Assembly (NCBI RefSeq): GCF_018446385.1
Contig: NC_056000.1
Location: forward strand, 47,462,722-47,526,721
DNA length: 64,000 nucleotides
Origin: Zingiber officinale
Taxonomy: Eukaryota > Streptophyta > Magnoliopsida > Zingiberales > Zingiberaceae
Direction of reading: 5' to 3'
The notes under the pieces are model-generated. The model made no database searches. It was not told the origin of the DNA and saw only the letters and a program-made list of their open reading frames with translations. Position numbers and translations under genes: made by a program. The stretch's first letter is position 1. Each line of letters opens with the position of its first letter. Of the stretch, positions 11,540 through 22,770 are shown piece after piece.

Positions 11540-12798
11540 ATGATCAAGACAATGGCCGGCGCGAACATCTATCCCTCGAAGTTCGACGGAGATTTCGCTA
11601 CATGGAAGCAAAAAATGGAGGTATTCTTCAAAACCGAGTTCGATATCTTACTAACAATGAAATATGGTTTTTCAGCTCCTAAAGACAAAGAAGAGTTCCA
11701 ATGGACGAAGAAGGAGCAGGCAGATTTTGTGGCGAACGGAAAAGCTGAGTTTCACTTGCTCAGCGTTCTTCCGCTCCAAGAGGTAAGTCGGATCGGAAGC
11801 TATGACTCCGCAAAAGACTTCTGGGAGAAATTCCTAAAGCTCCACGAAGGCACCTCGGAAGTAAAGCTAGCGAGGCGCGACATTCTTCGAACACAACTAA
11901 CGAATCTCCGAATGAACACCGGCGAGAAGGTAGCGCAACTCCAAGCATGGATCAAGGAGCTGAAAACGCAACTGACGAATCTAGGCGAAACGGTAACGAA
12001 CCGAGACTCCATCCGATACGCGCTCAACGCCTTCCCGAGGACTCCGGAATGGGCGTCCTTAGTAGATGCTTACTACATCTCTAAGGACCTTGAGGTAAGT
12101 ACCTTAGAAAGTTTGTTTTCTACCTTTGAACTTCACGAGTCTTGGATTGCAGAGCCTAAAAAAGTAGTGAAGTCAAACCTCGACGTCGCCCTACAAGCAA
12201 GGAGGGACGATCCCGATTCCGAAGCTTCGATCGACGAATCCGAAGCGGCATTACTGGTAAAACGGTTTAATAAATTTGTAAATTCTAACAAATTTAGATT
12301 GCAGTCGAAAAGCTCCAGCGAAAGAAAAGGGTGGTTCGTTGCTACAATTGCAACGAAGAAGGACATATCAAAGATGACTGTCCAAAACTGAAGAGCAAAA
12401 GTAAGGAAAGGAGCAAGAAGCCCACTCGACCCAAACACAATCTAAAGGTCACGTGGGATGATTCGTCGTCCTCCGACTCCGAAGTCGAAGAATTCTCGGG
12501 ACTAGCACTGATGGCCAACCATCAGCTAGAAGAAACGTCCAGCTCAGAAATGAGCATAGATGAAGGGGGAGGAACATCAGAAGGAGAAAGCAATGATGAA
12601 GGGGGAGCATCGCAAGATGAGGTAAGTAAGGTACGTGCCCTAAACTCTAAACAATCTTTTGAGTTTATTAAAGCTTTGTCTAAAGAATTAGATCAATTAG
12701 AAAAAGAAAATGAAAATTTAAAATATGAAAATAAAAATCTAAAATTAGAAATTGAGAAATTAAGAAATAATACATGTTTAAATAGATTTCCAAATTAA
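11540..12798 (+). pseudogene. Gag region of the gag-only copia element (UBN2 domain, CCHC knuckle)
   Basis: The front part carries the UBN2 / gag-polypeptide signature: FDGDFATWKQKMEVF near the start, then FWEKFLKLHEGTSEVKLARR and LRMNTGEKVAQLQAWIKELK. The rear part carries a CCHC zinc knuckle (CYNCNEEGHIKDDC), an acidic serine-rich stretch and a charged coiled coil before the end. Frames overlap by about 60 bases around 12331-12391. This is a fossil gag with about one break. Known gag proteins package element RNA in the cytoplasm, but nothing here shows activity. Confidence 0.82.
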
Positions 12799-13645
12799 AA
12801 AATTAAAGTTTATGGAAAATTGAACTGGTACATTAGAAACTATCAGGGTCAACTTAGAAGAATACCCAAAAATTATGTACCCCCTAAGTATCTGAATAAT
12901 CCTGTAGGTAGGAACCTCTATTGGGTTCCAAAATCTGTGCTTACTTAATTTTTCAAAAATTAAAAGCTTACAGTAAGAAAATTAAACATTGAAATTCTTT
13001 ATGAAAGTTTTGTCTAAGGAAGTGGTTGTTGCTCCAATAACCAAGAAGGCCTAGTGCCTCGCCACGACCTGGAAGCTAAAATATTGAAAGAAAATGTTTA
13101 ATTAACTTTATGAAAAAGCATTAAACAATAATTAAATAATGCTTTGAAAGTTTATCAAATGTTTGTTAAAATAAACAAAAATTCCTTAGAATTTTTTTTT
13201 TTAAAAAAAATCTAACTTAATTTTTTTGTGGGTTAGAAATTTTCTTCTGGAAAATTCTAAAAAATTATTCACTTGACTTAGAAATTTTTTTTGGAACATT
13301 TGAACATTTACTTAGGATTTTTTTACTTAGATTTTTTTTTGGAAAATTGATTTTAACTTAGCAATTTTTTTATTTTCAAAAATTCATTTTTAACTTGGAA
13401 AATTTTCAAAAACTTCAATCTTACTTGAAAATTCTTAAGACTCCATTTTTGCTGTGATCAAAGGGGGAGAGAAAAGTACAAGTTTAGGGGGAGTTAGAAA
13501 TTTTTTTTTTAATTTAAAATTCTTTGTCTTACAATTTTACTAATTGTAAAAATTATACTTAACTTGTTAGTTTAGTAATTTTTTCTTTAAAATTACTGTT
13601 TATGTCTATTTTTAACCCTAACTTGAACTTGGGTTGATGCACATC

Positions 13646-13658
13646 AAAAGGGGGAGAT
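13646..13658 (+). other. Polypurine tract of the gag-only element
   Basis: AAAAGGGGGAGAT directly abuts the start of the 3' LTR. This is the normal plus-strand priming site of LTR retrotransposons. The larger element has the same purine word before 20900. Confidence 0.85.
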
Positions 13659-14566
13659 TGTTGGACCCCGTGGTAGTTTTGATGTGATCAACCAAGTTGG
13701 TTAGGTCCTGCTGTGTTTGATCCCTGTGTCTGAGTGTGCAGGAGCTTAGGAGCACAGGAAGTCGAGCGGAAGACGCAGCTAGCGAGAAGGACGGCACGGG
13801 AAGGGAGCCGACGGGCTCGGTGCGTCCGAAGGACGAGAGAGCTGCGGAAGAGTACTCCGGTGGGCGTGAAGAGCGTGCGCGACGTTCGAGGGACGTTAAG
13901 CCGGACGGAAGGTTGCTCGAGGAGAATGCCAGGAATTGGGTTCGGGTGAGCCCTATTCCGGTTGGCCGCAATCACCCAAAAGAACGGAGCTTCGAAAGCC
14001 AAAGCGAAGAAGAAAAGGAGTCAAAAGAGGCTGAAAATTACTGTAGCAGGAAGTTACTATAGCAGAAGTTACTGTAGCTTGAAGGCGCCTTCAAGCCTGT
14101 TGAAGGCGCCTTCAACAGGTCTGTTTTGACCGTTTGCGCTGCGGATAAAGTTTTATCCGCTGACCGAGCTGGAGGCACCTTAAACCTTGTTGGAGGCGCC
14201 TTGGACCCTCGGGATAGACTTTCCAGGAGCTATAAAAAGGCCCCTGGAGCTATAAAAAGGCCCCTGGAGCTAGGAATTCAACAACAACTCAAGCATTCAA
14301 TCTGTAGTGTTTCCTAGCAATAGTTCTGAGCTTTTGAAAGTGTAAAAGGCTTCTCCACCTTCAGCAAAGGAGATTTTTTTTACTGCGCTTTTTCTATTGC
14401 CCTGGATTAACAACCTCCTTGGTTGTAACCAGGTTAATTCTTTTGTGTCTTTCTTTTACTGTTTTATTTAACTATTGCACTAATTGAGTTGAAAGTACGA
14501 GGAGGGTATATTTATTTTTTCAGGAGCAATTCACCCCCCCTCTTACCGGCCTCCGCTGCACCAACA
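13659..14566 (+). repeat. 3' LTR of the gag-only element, with doubled TATA segment
   Basis: 908 bp, nearly identical to 10561-11486. It carries the same 24-bp palindrome (14096-14119). The 20-base segment holding the TATA box occurs twice in tandem, so TATAAAAAGG is at 14231 and again at 14251. It ends CACCAACA followed by the target repeat gaact. Confidence 0.9.
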
Positions 14567-14814
14567 GAACTTGAGTTGGGTGTTCGGGGCGAACACAAGA
14601 AGCTCAAGCTCATCGGGAGACCAAAAGTAATTTTTCCTCTCAGTCCCTGTTGTAGCCTCTATAAAACCTTATATCCACAAAGTTCATTTCTTACCCAAGT
14701 AATGGGTCAGCTACATCCTTGCTTGGTGCAAGGGGTCGGCCAAGCATGAGCTTGGAAGCCAAGAGGTGGTCGGTCATAGCTTGGTGCCCAAGCTAAGGGT
14801 CGGCCACATGGAGA

Positions 14815-15380
14815 ATAAAAGGAAAATGAAGTTTTGTTTTGAAACAAAATTTTGTTAAAATCTTTCCTTATTTGATCTACAATGGATAAAAGAGAGATTT
14901 TATTTTGTTAAAATCTTTCCTTATTTGTAGTTATCTACAATGGATAAAAGAAATATTTCAATTTCCTTTTATAGTCATCCTCATGGTTTTAAAAGAGAGT
15001 TTTAAAATTTTAAAATCTTTCCTTTTATAGCTATCTATAAAAGATTAAAGAGAGATTTTAATTTTGTTAAAATCTTTTCTTATTTGTAGTTATCTATAAT
15101 GTTTAAAAGAGATATTTTAATTTTTGATAAAACTTTCTTTTTTTGTAACCATGATTTAAAAGGAAAAGTTTTAATTAATCTTTCCTTTTTGTAGTTGTCT
15201 ACATGTTTTAAAAGAGAGAGATTAATTTTAAAATTTTCCTTTAATGTCATGTACAATAGGAAATTTTAAAAGAGAGATTTTAATTTTGTTTAAAATCTTT
15301 CCTTGCTTAGAGCACAAGCTTGTGGCCGGCCACACCATGATAGAAAAGGAAGTTTAATTTTTTTGTTATAAAACTTTCTT
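14815..15380. repeat. AT-rich tandem array in the long solo LTR
   Basis: Roughly seven diverged units of 55-90 bases share the phrases aaagagagattttaattttg, aaaatctttcctt and tgtagttatctac. They lie downstream of a purine-rich, cggccaca-containing stretch. The array belongs to the 9746-16359 LTR. Short open frames nearby are not coding. Confidence 0.65.
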
Positions 15381-17276
15381 TTTTTACCTTGACCAAGGAT
15401 TATAAAAGAGAAGGAGAGGGTGCCTCATGGGGTAACACAACCCTATTCTATTCCTCTCTTCTATTCTTCCTTGGTGTGGTCGGTTTCTCCACTCCCTTCT
15501 CTCTTCCTAAGGCCGGCGGCACAACCTTGCTTCCTCTTTCCCTTTCTTCCTTCTAGGGTTGCACTCCATATCATCTTTGTGGCCGGAGGTTGGAGAAGAA
15601 GATAAGAAAGAGCATAGAGGTGGCCGGTTGCTTGGAGAGGAAAAAGAAGAGAAGGAGTTTCCTATTTTGGCATCCCTTGGTGGCTCGAGAGTCTTGGAGG
15701 AGAAGAAGTGGTTCGAGTGGATTCTATATTGGTAGATCATTGCCCACACAACGTCTAAGAGGAGAAGAGGAATACAACAGAAGATCAAAAGGTCTTTAGC
15801 TACTAAGAAAGGTATAACTAGTTATTTGTTTCCGCATCATAACTAGTTCATGTTCTTTGTTTAGATTTTGAAAAACCAAACACAAGAGGCTATCTGTTTT
15901 AGTTTATTGTTTTGTTATCAATTTTATTTTTCAATTTCATGTTTCAATATTGTATTTCTATTGAGGTCTCTGTGGTTAAACCTAGTTTACTGTGAGAAGT
16001 TTAAATATCCAATTTCTTTGAAAGGCTTTGTCTAAGAAGTGGTGGATGATCTCATACCCAAGAAGGTCTAGTGTCTCGCCACGTTTGACCTAGAAGTCGA
16101 TCCTTGAAATAGATATTTGATCAAGTTCTGTAATATGATTTAACTTAGGAAGATCACATTGGTTAAATTTGAAGTAAGAATGTTATGTTTCGTTCCCAAT
16201 TCAAGTTTAACTTCTGAAGGACAATTTGGATTAATAATGTTAAGCATCATTTGCAATCCAAATTTAACTTCAGTAGAGCACATGGGTAGCTAGGATAGTT
16301 CTATGCTTATACAATTTTTGTAAAGGGACCTAGGACGGTAATCTGAGTAGCAACCAACATTTATCTATTGTGCTAACTCAGTGTTGCAGGGAAGTCCAGC
16401 TAGTTCAACGGGCTGACCAGATAGCTAACACAAAATCCAGACAAGTCGACGGGCTGGCCAGATGTTTGGCAAATAAGTTAAGGTAAGTCATTGGAGGGGA
16501 GTGACTTGATGAGGACGCGCTCCCCGTTCGAGGGAACAGTAAGCGTCAATCCAACTTAGAACCATTTCGAGAATCTAAGTTGAGATCGTGACTAGATTCT
16601 GGTCTCGGTGAGACAGAATCTAATTACTACCCTTTTACTATAATTATGCTAACACTTTATTTTGCAAGGTAGTATAAATTGTATGTTGTCTTGGACTAAT
16701 ATTTTCTTATAAGAAAATGATTTTCTGGAAAATGGTGGTCTGGGCATCCGAAGTTGGTCCGGGCGCCCAGAACTGGTCCGAGCGCTCGGAAGGCAAAACT
16801 TATACTCATCACAGCGTGGAGTGTGCTGATTGGCTGGGCCAACATCACGGTCCAGGCGCTCGGAAGGGATCTTGGCACCCGAAGCACTCCTATAAAAGGA
16901 GTCTTCCTCTAGAGCTACAAATAACAACTTCTTTCCATGACTGCTCTGTTGCGCTCTGCTCCTGCAACGCTGCAAAGTTTTTCCGACAACCTGTGGCTCA
17001 AGTTCTTTTCAATTGTTGTCGGTATTTCTTTTAAGAGTTCTTGTATTTATATTTGTAATCCTTTTTGCGAACTGCTAGTGAATTGTCCAACGAAAGCACT
17101 CGACGAGTGCAGGCCTTAGAGTAGGAGTCGATGAAAGCTCCGAACCAAGTAAAATTGGTTCGTGTTAGCATTGTGTCTTTCTTATTTTCGCTGCGTACTC
17201 AACTTGACTTTATTACGAATTTTTCGATCGCTATTAACCCCCCCCCCCCTCCTCTAGTGAATTCTACGATCCAACA

Positions 17277-18100
17277 GTCCTAAAGTCTAGGTTTTTGAGT
17301 AGGTATTTCTTTATCAGATACTATGCACCTATCATAGAGATTATTGATTACTACCCCTTAGATAGGCTAGTTTACTGTAGTCATGCCGTAAATCTAGACT
17401 TATGTGCATAGTTTTACAACAATCTTAGCTTATTAAAATTAATGACCAGACTTATTCTACTAGAGTTGGTGGGAAGGACTTTCACTTCTCCCCCACTCTA
17501 TTATATCATAGCTTTGAACTCAGGAGGTCAGCCTGTCCATTTTTATGCTACCTTAGTAGGGATTTGTCATTTGGTGAACTCTACTCCCATATTACATTAG
17601 ATACTATCTATATGTATTTTTTGGGAGGAGAGACTACCTACTGTGACTAATTTTAGGTCACTCTCCCTTAAGGTCCAGAACTATATCTTGTATCGAGTCC
17701 TGACCACATGCATTTTGTTAATCACATCTCGCGATGTTGTGATAATGCAACCCTCTCACTCTTTCTTCCTATATGCACTTTGTTAGCGTCTTGACATCGG
17801 CATCACATGACACATATTTCATAATGTCATTCATGCATCTAGTCTTGTCACTAGGCGTCAGGTTTATATACCTTATTGTCACATTTTGACATACATATTC
17901 TCGATCATAGGGGTAGATATGACACAGGGTACATCCACTCCACTTAGTGCATATGACGAGATTGATCAGCGATAGCTCGTACTAGTGCATAAAGAGGTTA
18001 CTGCTCAGGGGGGACTAGCATGGAGAGTGGGACCATAGCCATACATACCAGGTGAAGCCGAGGATGATTTTTCACCTATCATTTTGGTTGAGGAGAGGAG
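17277..18100 (+). other. Interior of the 18.9-kb element, no intact coding
   Basis: Moderately AT-rich sequence that continues across the 18101-19148 insertion. I cannot assign it to gag, pol or a host gene. It may be spacer or a decayed accessory region of the outer element, or of another element recombined into it. Confidence 0.4.
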
Positions 18101-19148
18101 TGTTGGTGCAATTGACCTAGGTTTGATCAGTACGATCATGGTTTTGATGTGTGTGCCAAAGAGTTTAAGTTAGACTTTTATATGTATTTGATATGTATTT
18201 GAGTCATGCAGGACTTGGTGAAACATATGAGGAACTTGGTGCAGCTAAGTTTGGGAAGCTCATCCAAGGGCTCGGATCCTTGAGTCGGTGAAGGATGGTG
18301 TGAAGACATCCGAGGGACCGTCAGACGAGGAGCAACGAAGTGAAGTTAAAGGAAGCGGACTTCAAAGCAACGTGAAGGATGGCACGGAGAGGAGCTGCGG
18401 GATCGGGTGCATCTGAGAGACGAAGGCTGAGGAAGAGGGCTTCAAGGGCGACTTCGGAAATGATGAGTGTGAGTGTGTAACCAGGACCAGTCGACTGATG
18501 GAAGTTCCAGTTGATTGGTCCAGCTAACTATGCACTCGACTGGGAGTGAACAGAAATATTATGTTCGCTTAGCCAACAGTGACCAGTCAATTGGTATTTT
18601 CACTAGTTAACTGGTAAGTGATCGTTGTCGATCATTTGCAGAAACTCTGATGTTATCAAGTAGCCGTTGGCTGTGTTCAATGGTTGCACTAGTCGACTAA
18701 TGGAAGTGCCAGTCGACTGGTGATCAACTCTTTCCTCTCTATATATTGGAAGCTTAGGGCATTGAAGGAGGTTACTGATCTTTTTGATACACTCCTAGTC
18801 TTGGCCTCTAGGCTTCCAAAGCCTAACACTCTTCTTCCAATTCCTATTCTCAATCTTGTAAAGAAAAAGAGTGCCTTGTGAGAGGTTGTACTCCACCGAG
18901 AAGGAGTAAGGTTTATCTGAAGATTGCTAGGGACTAATCCACCGAAGGATTAAGGGTTTGTCCATCTCAAGGACAAGCCATGGAGTAGGAGCAAATAATC
19001 TTCGAACCACGTAAAAGGAATCGTGTTAGCGTTTGCCATTCTTTCTCTACATTGCTTCGAACCACACACTAACCTTGCAGAGAAGAAATCAAGTTGGGGG
19101 TGACCTAGCCTATTCAACCCCCTTCTAGTGGCCATCCGATCCCCAACA
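18101..19148 (+). mobile_element. Solo LTR with exact target repeat aggag
   Basis: It opens TGTTGGTGCAATTGACC and closes GATCCCCAACA. Exact target repeats aggag lie at 18096-18100 and 19149-19153. The 1,048-bp LTR contains repeated cagtcgactgg words (18490-18720) and a TATA-like ctctatatatt near 18736. It has no internal region or partner LTR. Confidence 0.85.
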
Positions 19149-20899
19149 AGGAGTTGCCGACATTCACGGCCAAGGTGCTCTTTGGACAGCCTCTGACTCT
19201 AACCCAGCCCTCGGCCTCGACCCATCCTTCGACCTCACTATCCATTGAGGATCGACTAGCACGACTTGAGGAGTCTTCGACATAGCTCTTGCAGTCAGTC
19301 TCGGACGGATTCAACACTCTTTGGGGAGAGTAACCACCAGATTCTCCTTGCTCTGGGAGGAGATGACCACTGGACTTCAACAGATTCTCCGAGCCTTGCG
19401 AGTACCTGAGCAATTCCCACCCCCTCTAGCTAATGAGGACTAGATTTGATCATCCTAGTACACTATCATACTTTGTATACTTGGTTGACTAGATCTATCT
19501 AGTTGTCCACTTTTTGTCATCTTATTTGGATAATTTATGATTATGTCTCATAGACTAGGCCTGCTATTCTCAAAATATTTTTTCAAATAATTTATAAATT
19601 ATAAGAAAATTTTCTTACTTTCTAAAAATTCTCATTTGCTTAGATTTTCAAAAATTGATTTTAGCCTTAGTCTAGATCAAATTCATAGAAAGTATGATCC
19701 TATAGACTTAGAACTTGAGCATCTCACAAATACACTAGGACTCCCTTGATTGTGTATTCAAAAACTTAGAATGGTGTGAGATTATAGGCAAATTGCCTAG
19801 ACTTATGATGCATATATCAGTGCATCGATACAAGTCTAGACAAAAAAAAAATACTAAAACTATAATAATCAAGTTAGGTAATCCATCTTAGTCAAACACT
19901 AACTGGATACATGTACTTAACTTGACTACCAAGTGAATACTGCTATCTCATGATAATTAGCTAGTAACTAAAGCTAGACATTTAAGGATAATTTCTAGAT
20001 ATTTATTTTCCTTAATATATATCAGTTTCAGGGGGAGAACACTCTCAAAAATATTTTCTTTAACTTACAAACAAGTTTGAAAAACTTGCAATCTTTGAAT
20101 ATTTTTCTAAAATAATGTCTTCAAGTATAAACTCAAAAAGTACTATTTTGTTTTAAAAATTTGAAAAATGTCTTTGAAATTTTTAAAACTTTTTCTAATT
20201 TACAAATTCTTATTTAAAATTACTTTGAAAATATTTCTAAAGTTAAAATTCTTTTTTTTTCAAAAATATTTTACAATTATAGAACAGAATTTGGGCTTAA
20301 AACTAAGGTTGGTTATTTTAAAAAGATAAAAAATACTTTTGAGAAAAATTATTTATCTTGAAAAACTACGTAATTATGATAATGTTGAAAAATCATATCA
20401 TTTTTAAAAAACCTGAACTTTTTTCAAAATTATTTTTCTACCTGCTTTCCAAAAAAAACCTTATATTTTTTCAAATCTATTATGCAAAGTTGATTTTTTT
20501 GGAAAGGTGGTTGAAAAGTGTTTCACTTAACCCTTTTTTTAAAGCTATTACTAAACAAAAAGCTTAAGTAATTTTATGTTTTCAAAATTTAATTCCTCCC
20601 TCCAAATTGGTGTTTAAAATGTTTTTACTAACATTTTATTACTTTCAGTGTTTCTTTTACTTAACTTATTTTGAATTATATATCTATATATTTTTTTTAT
20701 TAATGTCAAAGAGAGAGGGTTAGGATTTAAATTAGAAATCCAAGAAAATCATGAATACTTAAACCTAAAAGTGATTAAGAGAAATAAGTTTTACTACATA
20801 TCTTTTTCTTCTTTTACTTCTCTTAAATCATTTTCTATATTTGCTGCATATTTTTTCTAACTTTAACTCAGATTATTTTTTTATCAAAAAGGGGGAGAT
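19149..20899 (+). other. 3' interior of the 18.9-kb element
   Basis: A short GC-richer stretch (19149-19440) is followed by about 1.4 kb of T-rich sequence full of ttttcaaaaa words, ending in the polypurine tract AAAAAGGGGGAGAT before the 3' LTR. The same T-rich layout precedes the 3' LTR of the gag-only element (12800-13640), so it is normal for this group. No gene was seen. Confidence 0.5.
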
Positions 20900-22131
20900 T
20901 GTTAGTGCAATTTACACTAACGGTCTAACTTAGATTTTGATAAATGACAAATGAGTTTAGTTAGGTGCATTTGTGCACTAAGTACTTTAGCAAGTGTATA
21001 GAAATTGACGAGTCTGAAGGACCTGACACCAAGCTGAAATTCAAGTAGGTCCAAGAGATCGGATAGCTGGTGCAAAGTCTGACAGTCGGTAGAAGTCTAA
21101 TTGAGTTTACGGACCTGACAACTAGCATGAGCACCTGGTGGGTCAAGAGGTTAGTCAACAGATTGCAAGTTGGTAAGTAAAGATAAGTCATTGGAAGAAA
21201 GTAACTCGATGAGGATGTGTTCTGGTTAAGGAACAGTAGGTGTCGATCAAATTTAAGTCAATTTCAAATCCCTAAACTGAGACCTTGACTAGATCCTAGT
21301 CTCTAGGAGACAAGACTTAATTACTACTCAGTATGATTGTGTTAACACTTGTCTTATAGGTTACTATTTGGTTTATTGGACTAACACACTTTGCAAGGCA
21401 AGAAGAGCACAAAAAGCCTTAGGTGAACAGTACCCGAGGCGTCTTCCAGGGGAAGGAAGATGCTTTGGCCCATAGAAGGCACCTTCTGCATGGAAGGTGC
21501 CTTTCGCAGGATAAAGTTTAGACCTCATCGCGGATAAAGGCCAGCTTGTTTAGGATCAGAATTGCAGCATTGGAGGCGCCTTCAACGCTTCTGAAGGCGG
21601 CTTCTATAGCCCTTATAAGGGCTTCTCGACCTAAGCTTCAAGAATAACTTCAATGTGAGCTTCTACTCGTCCATTTGAGGTTCCAACTACACCGGCTTTT
21701 TGCTGTGACTCTGCTACGATGCTGTTACCCCTGACTACTACTGAGGAGTCAACTGACATCGAGCCTAAGCTAACAATCTTCATAGGAGTTGGGTAACAAA
21801 CTTGTAATTTGTGTACTTATTTGCAAAAAGGACAAGTGCAATGTATTGCACTTGTTCTATCTTTCTTTATACTCGATTTCCTTTTTCGGGGGTACCGGAA
21901 GAGGTTGTTTAGTGAATTATCCATCAATAGGTCCACGAGATCTGGATCTTGGAGTAGGAGTCGTTGAAGGCTCCGAACCAAGTAAACTGACTGTGTCTAA
22001 TTTGATTTTTTAACTTGTGTTTTTTATTTCTGTGTTTTTCATTGGGTACTTTGCTTTTAAATTTGAAAAGAAAATAAAAGTTTTAAAGAACCAAGTGATT
22101 CACCCCCTCTCACGTGCAACTCGATCCAACA
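20900..22131 (+). repeat. 3' LTR of the 18.9-kb element
   Basis: 1,232 bp, TGTTAGTGCA to GATCCAACA, followed by the target repeat gtctt. It aligns by eye with 3234-4112 along most of that LTR and carries a GGCGCC palindrome near 21574. The final 100 bases also match the end of the solo LTR at 517-1793. Confidence 0.82.
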
Positions 22132-22136
22132 GTCTT

Positions 22137-22770
22137 AACTCGGACACGACCTCACCATTCCACTCCAGGAGTTTACTTCAACTTAATCACTAAAAATCTG
22201 GTCCTACAGAGCTGTTTGGACTTTTTTTGATCCTGCTTAATGTCTGATCAACTTGATCGACTAAGATTTTCTTGTGACATTGAGTTAGCACAATAGATAT
22301 AAAAAAGTAGAGTAGTGTTAACAACATTCAAGATTCGCTGGTCCGATCGATCACGCACGGTCTACCAGAAATCATTTGGTCACACTTGCTCAGAGTTTAC
22401 TCCTCCAAGACTTCTCATCTGCCTAACCTCCAGTTAGGACTAGTTACTCGATAAACTTCTCACCATTGCCAAACTTTCAGTTATCTTGACCACTTGGATT
22501 TGCTAGTCACTCGGGAAATTACTCACCATTGCCAAGCCTTCAGTTACCTTGACCACTTGGACTTGCTTGTCACTCAATGGACTACTCACCATTGTCAAGT
22601 CTTCAATCACTTTGATTTGTTAGTCACTCGGTAGGCTACTCACCACCACCTAACCTCCAGTTAGAATTCCAATTAGGACTTCTTCTTGGTTATGCCAACT
22701 TTGACCAAACTCCATTAAATATATTGATAAACAAATATCAAAATTCTATAGGTTGATTAGACTAATAATA
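22137..22770 (-). mobile_element. Right part of the old split LTR, with minisatellite
   Basis: This continues the LTR remnant interrupted at 3233. Units such as ccaagccttcagttacct-tgaccacttgg and gtcactcggtaggctactcacc repeat about four times (22430-22660). It fades out near ctataggttga, the reverse complement of an LTR start like that at 9189. It is decayed. Confidence 0.5.

Larger units (their letters stand above)
10561..14566 (+). mobile_element. Gag-only (TR-GAG-like) LTR retrotransposon, complete ends
   Basis: Two near-identical direct LTRs (10561-11486 and 13659-14566), each TGTTGGACC...CAACA, enclose 2.17 kb. The exact five-base target repeat gaact lies at 10556-10560 and 14567-14571. 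The left LTR is followed after two bases by TGGTATCAGAGC, the standard primer site for initiator tRNA-Met. The right LTR is preceded by the polypurine tract AAAAGGGGGAGAT. The only coding region is gag (11540-12798). No protease, integrase or reverse transcriptase is present, so any movement must have used enzymes of another element. The ends look whole and the LTR similarity suggests a recent insertion. The gag region appears to have about one break. Confidence 0.88.
9746..16359 (+). mobile_element. Long solo LTR (about 2.6 kb) split by the gag-only element
   Basis: It starts TGTTGGAATGTATACTAAAAG and ends GTAGCAACCAACA. An exact target repeat tttat lies at 9741-9745 and 16360-16364. Subtracting the nested element 10561-14566 with one gaact copy leaves about 2.6 kb, an unusually long LTR without coding capacity. 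Its rear half holds the AT-rich tandem array at 14815-15380. No internal domain follows, so it is a solo LTR. The parent family is not identified. Confidence 0.8.
9189..17276 (+). mobile_element. Solo LTR (about 1.47 kb) carrying a nested 6.6-kb insertion
   Basis: It starts TGTTGGTGCAGTCAACC and ends GATCCAACA. Flanks are gtact (9184-9188) and gtcct (17277-17281), a target repeat with one mismatch. Removing the insertion at 9746-16359 with one copy of its tttat repeat joins two halves that read as one LTR: a minisatellite-rich front half and a rear half with the usual run of C before the end. No internal region or partner LTR is present, so this is a solo LTR that later served as an insertion site. 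Confidence 0.65.
3234..22131 (+). mobile_element. Copia-type LTR retrotransposon fossil, 18.9 kb with nested insertions
   Basis: Two direct LTRs (3234-4112 and 20900-22131) begin TGTTGGTGCA or TGTTAGTGCA and end GATCCAACA. The whole is bounded by the five-base target repeat gtctt at 3229-3233 and 22132-22136. A decayed tRNA-type primer site follows the left LTR near 4114, and a polypurine tract (AAAAAGGGGGAGAT) precedes the right LTR. A gag remnant lies at 4378-5900. I recognise no protease, integrase or reverse transcriptase. Most of the interior consists of later insertions (6187-7275, 8174-9094, 9189-17276, 18101-19148). The element is broken in many places, and its LTRs are of unequal length and visibly diverged, so it is old. 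Confidence 0.8.

Noticed and set aside
15420-15799. Open frames in the purine/pyrimidine-rich stretch
   Set aside because: Low-complexity sequence in the long solo LTR.
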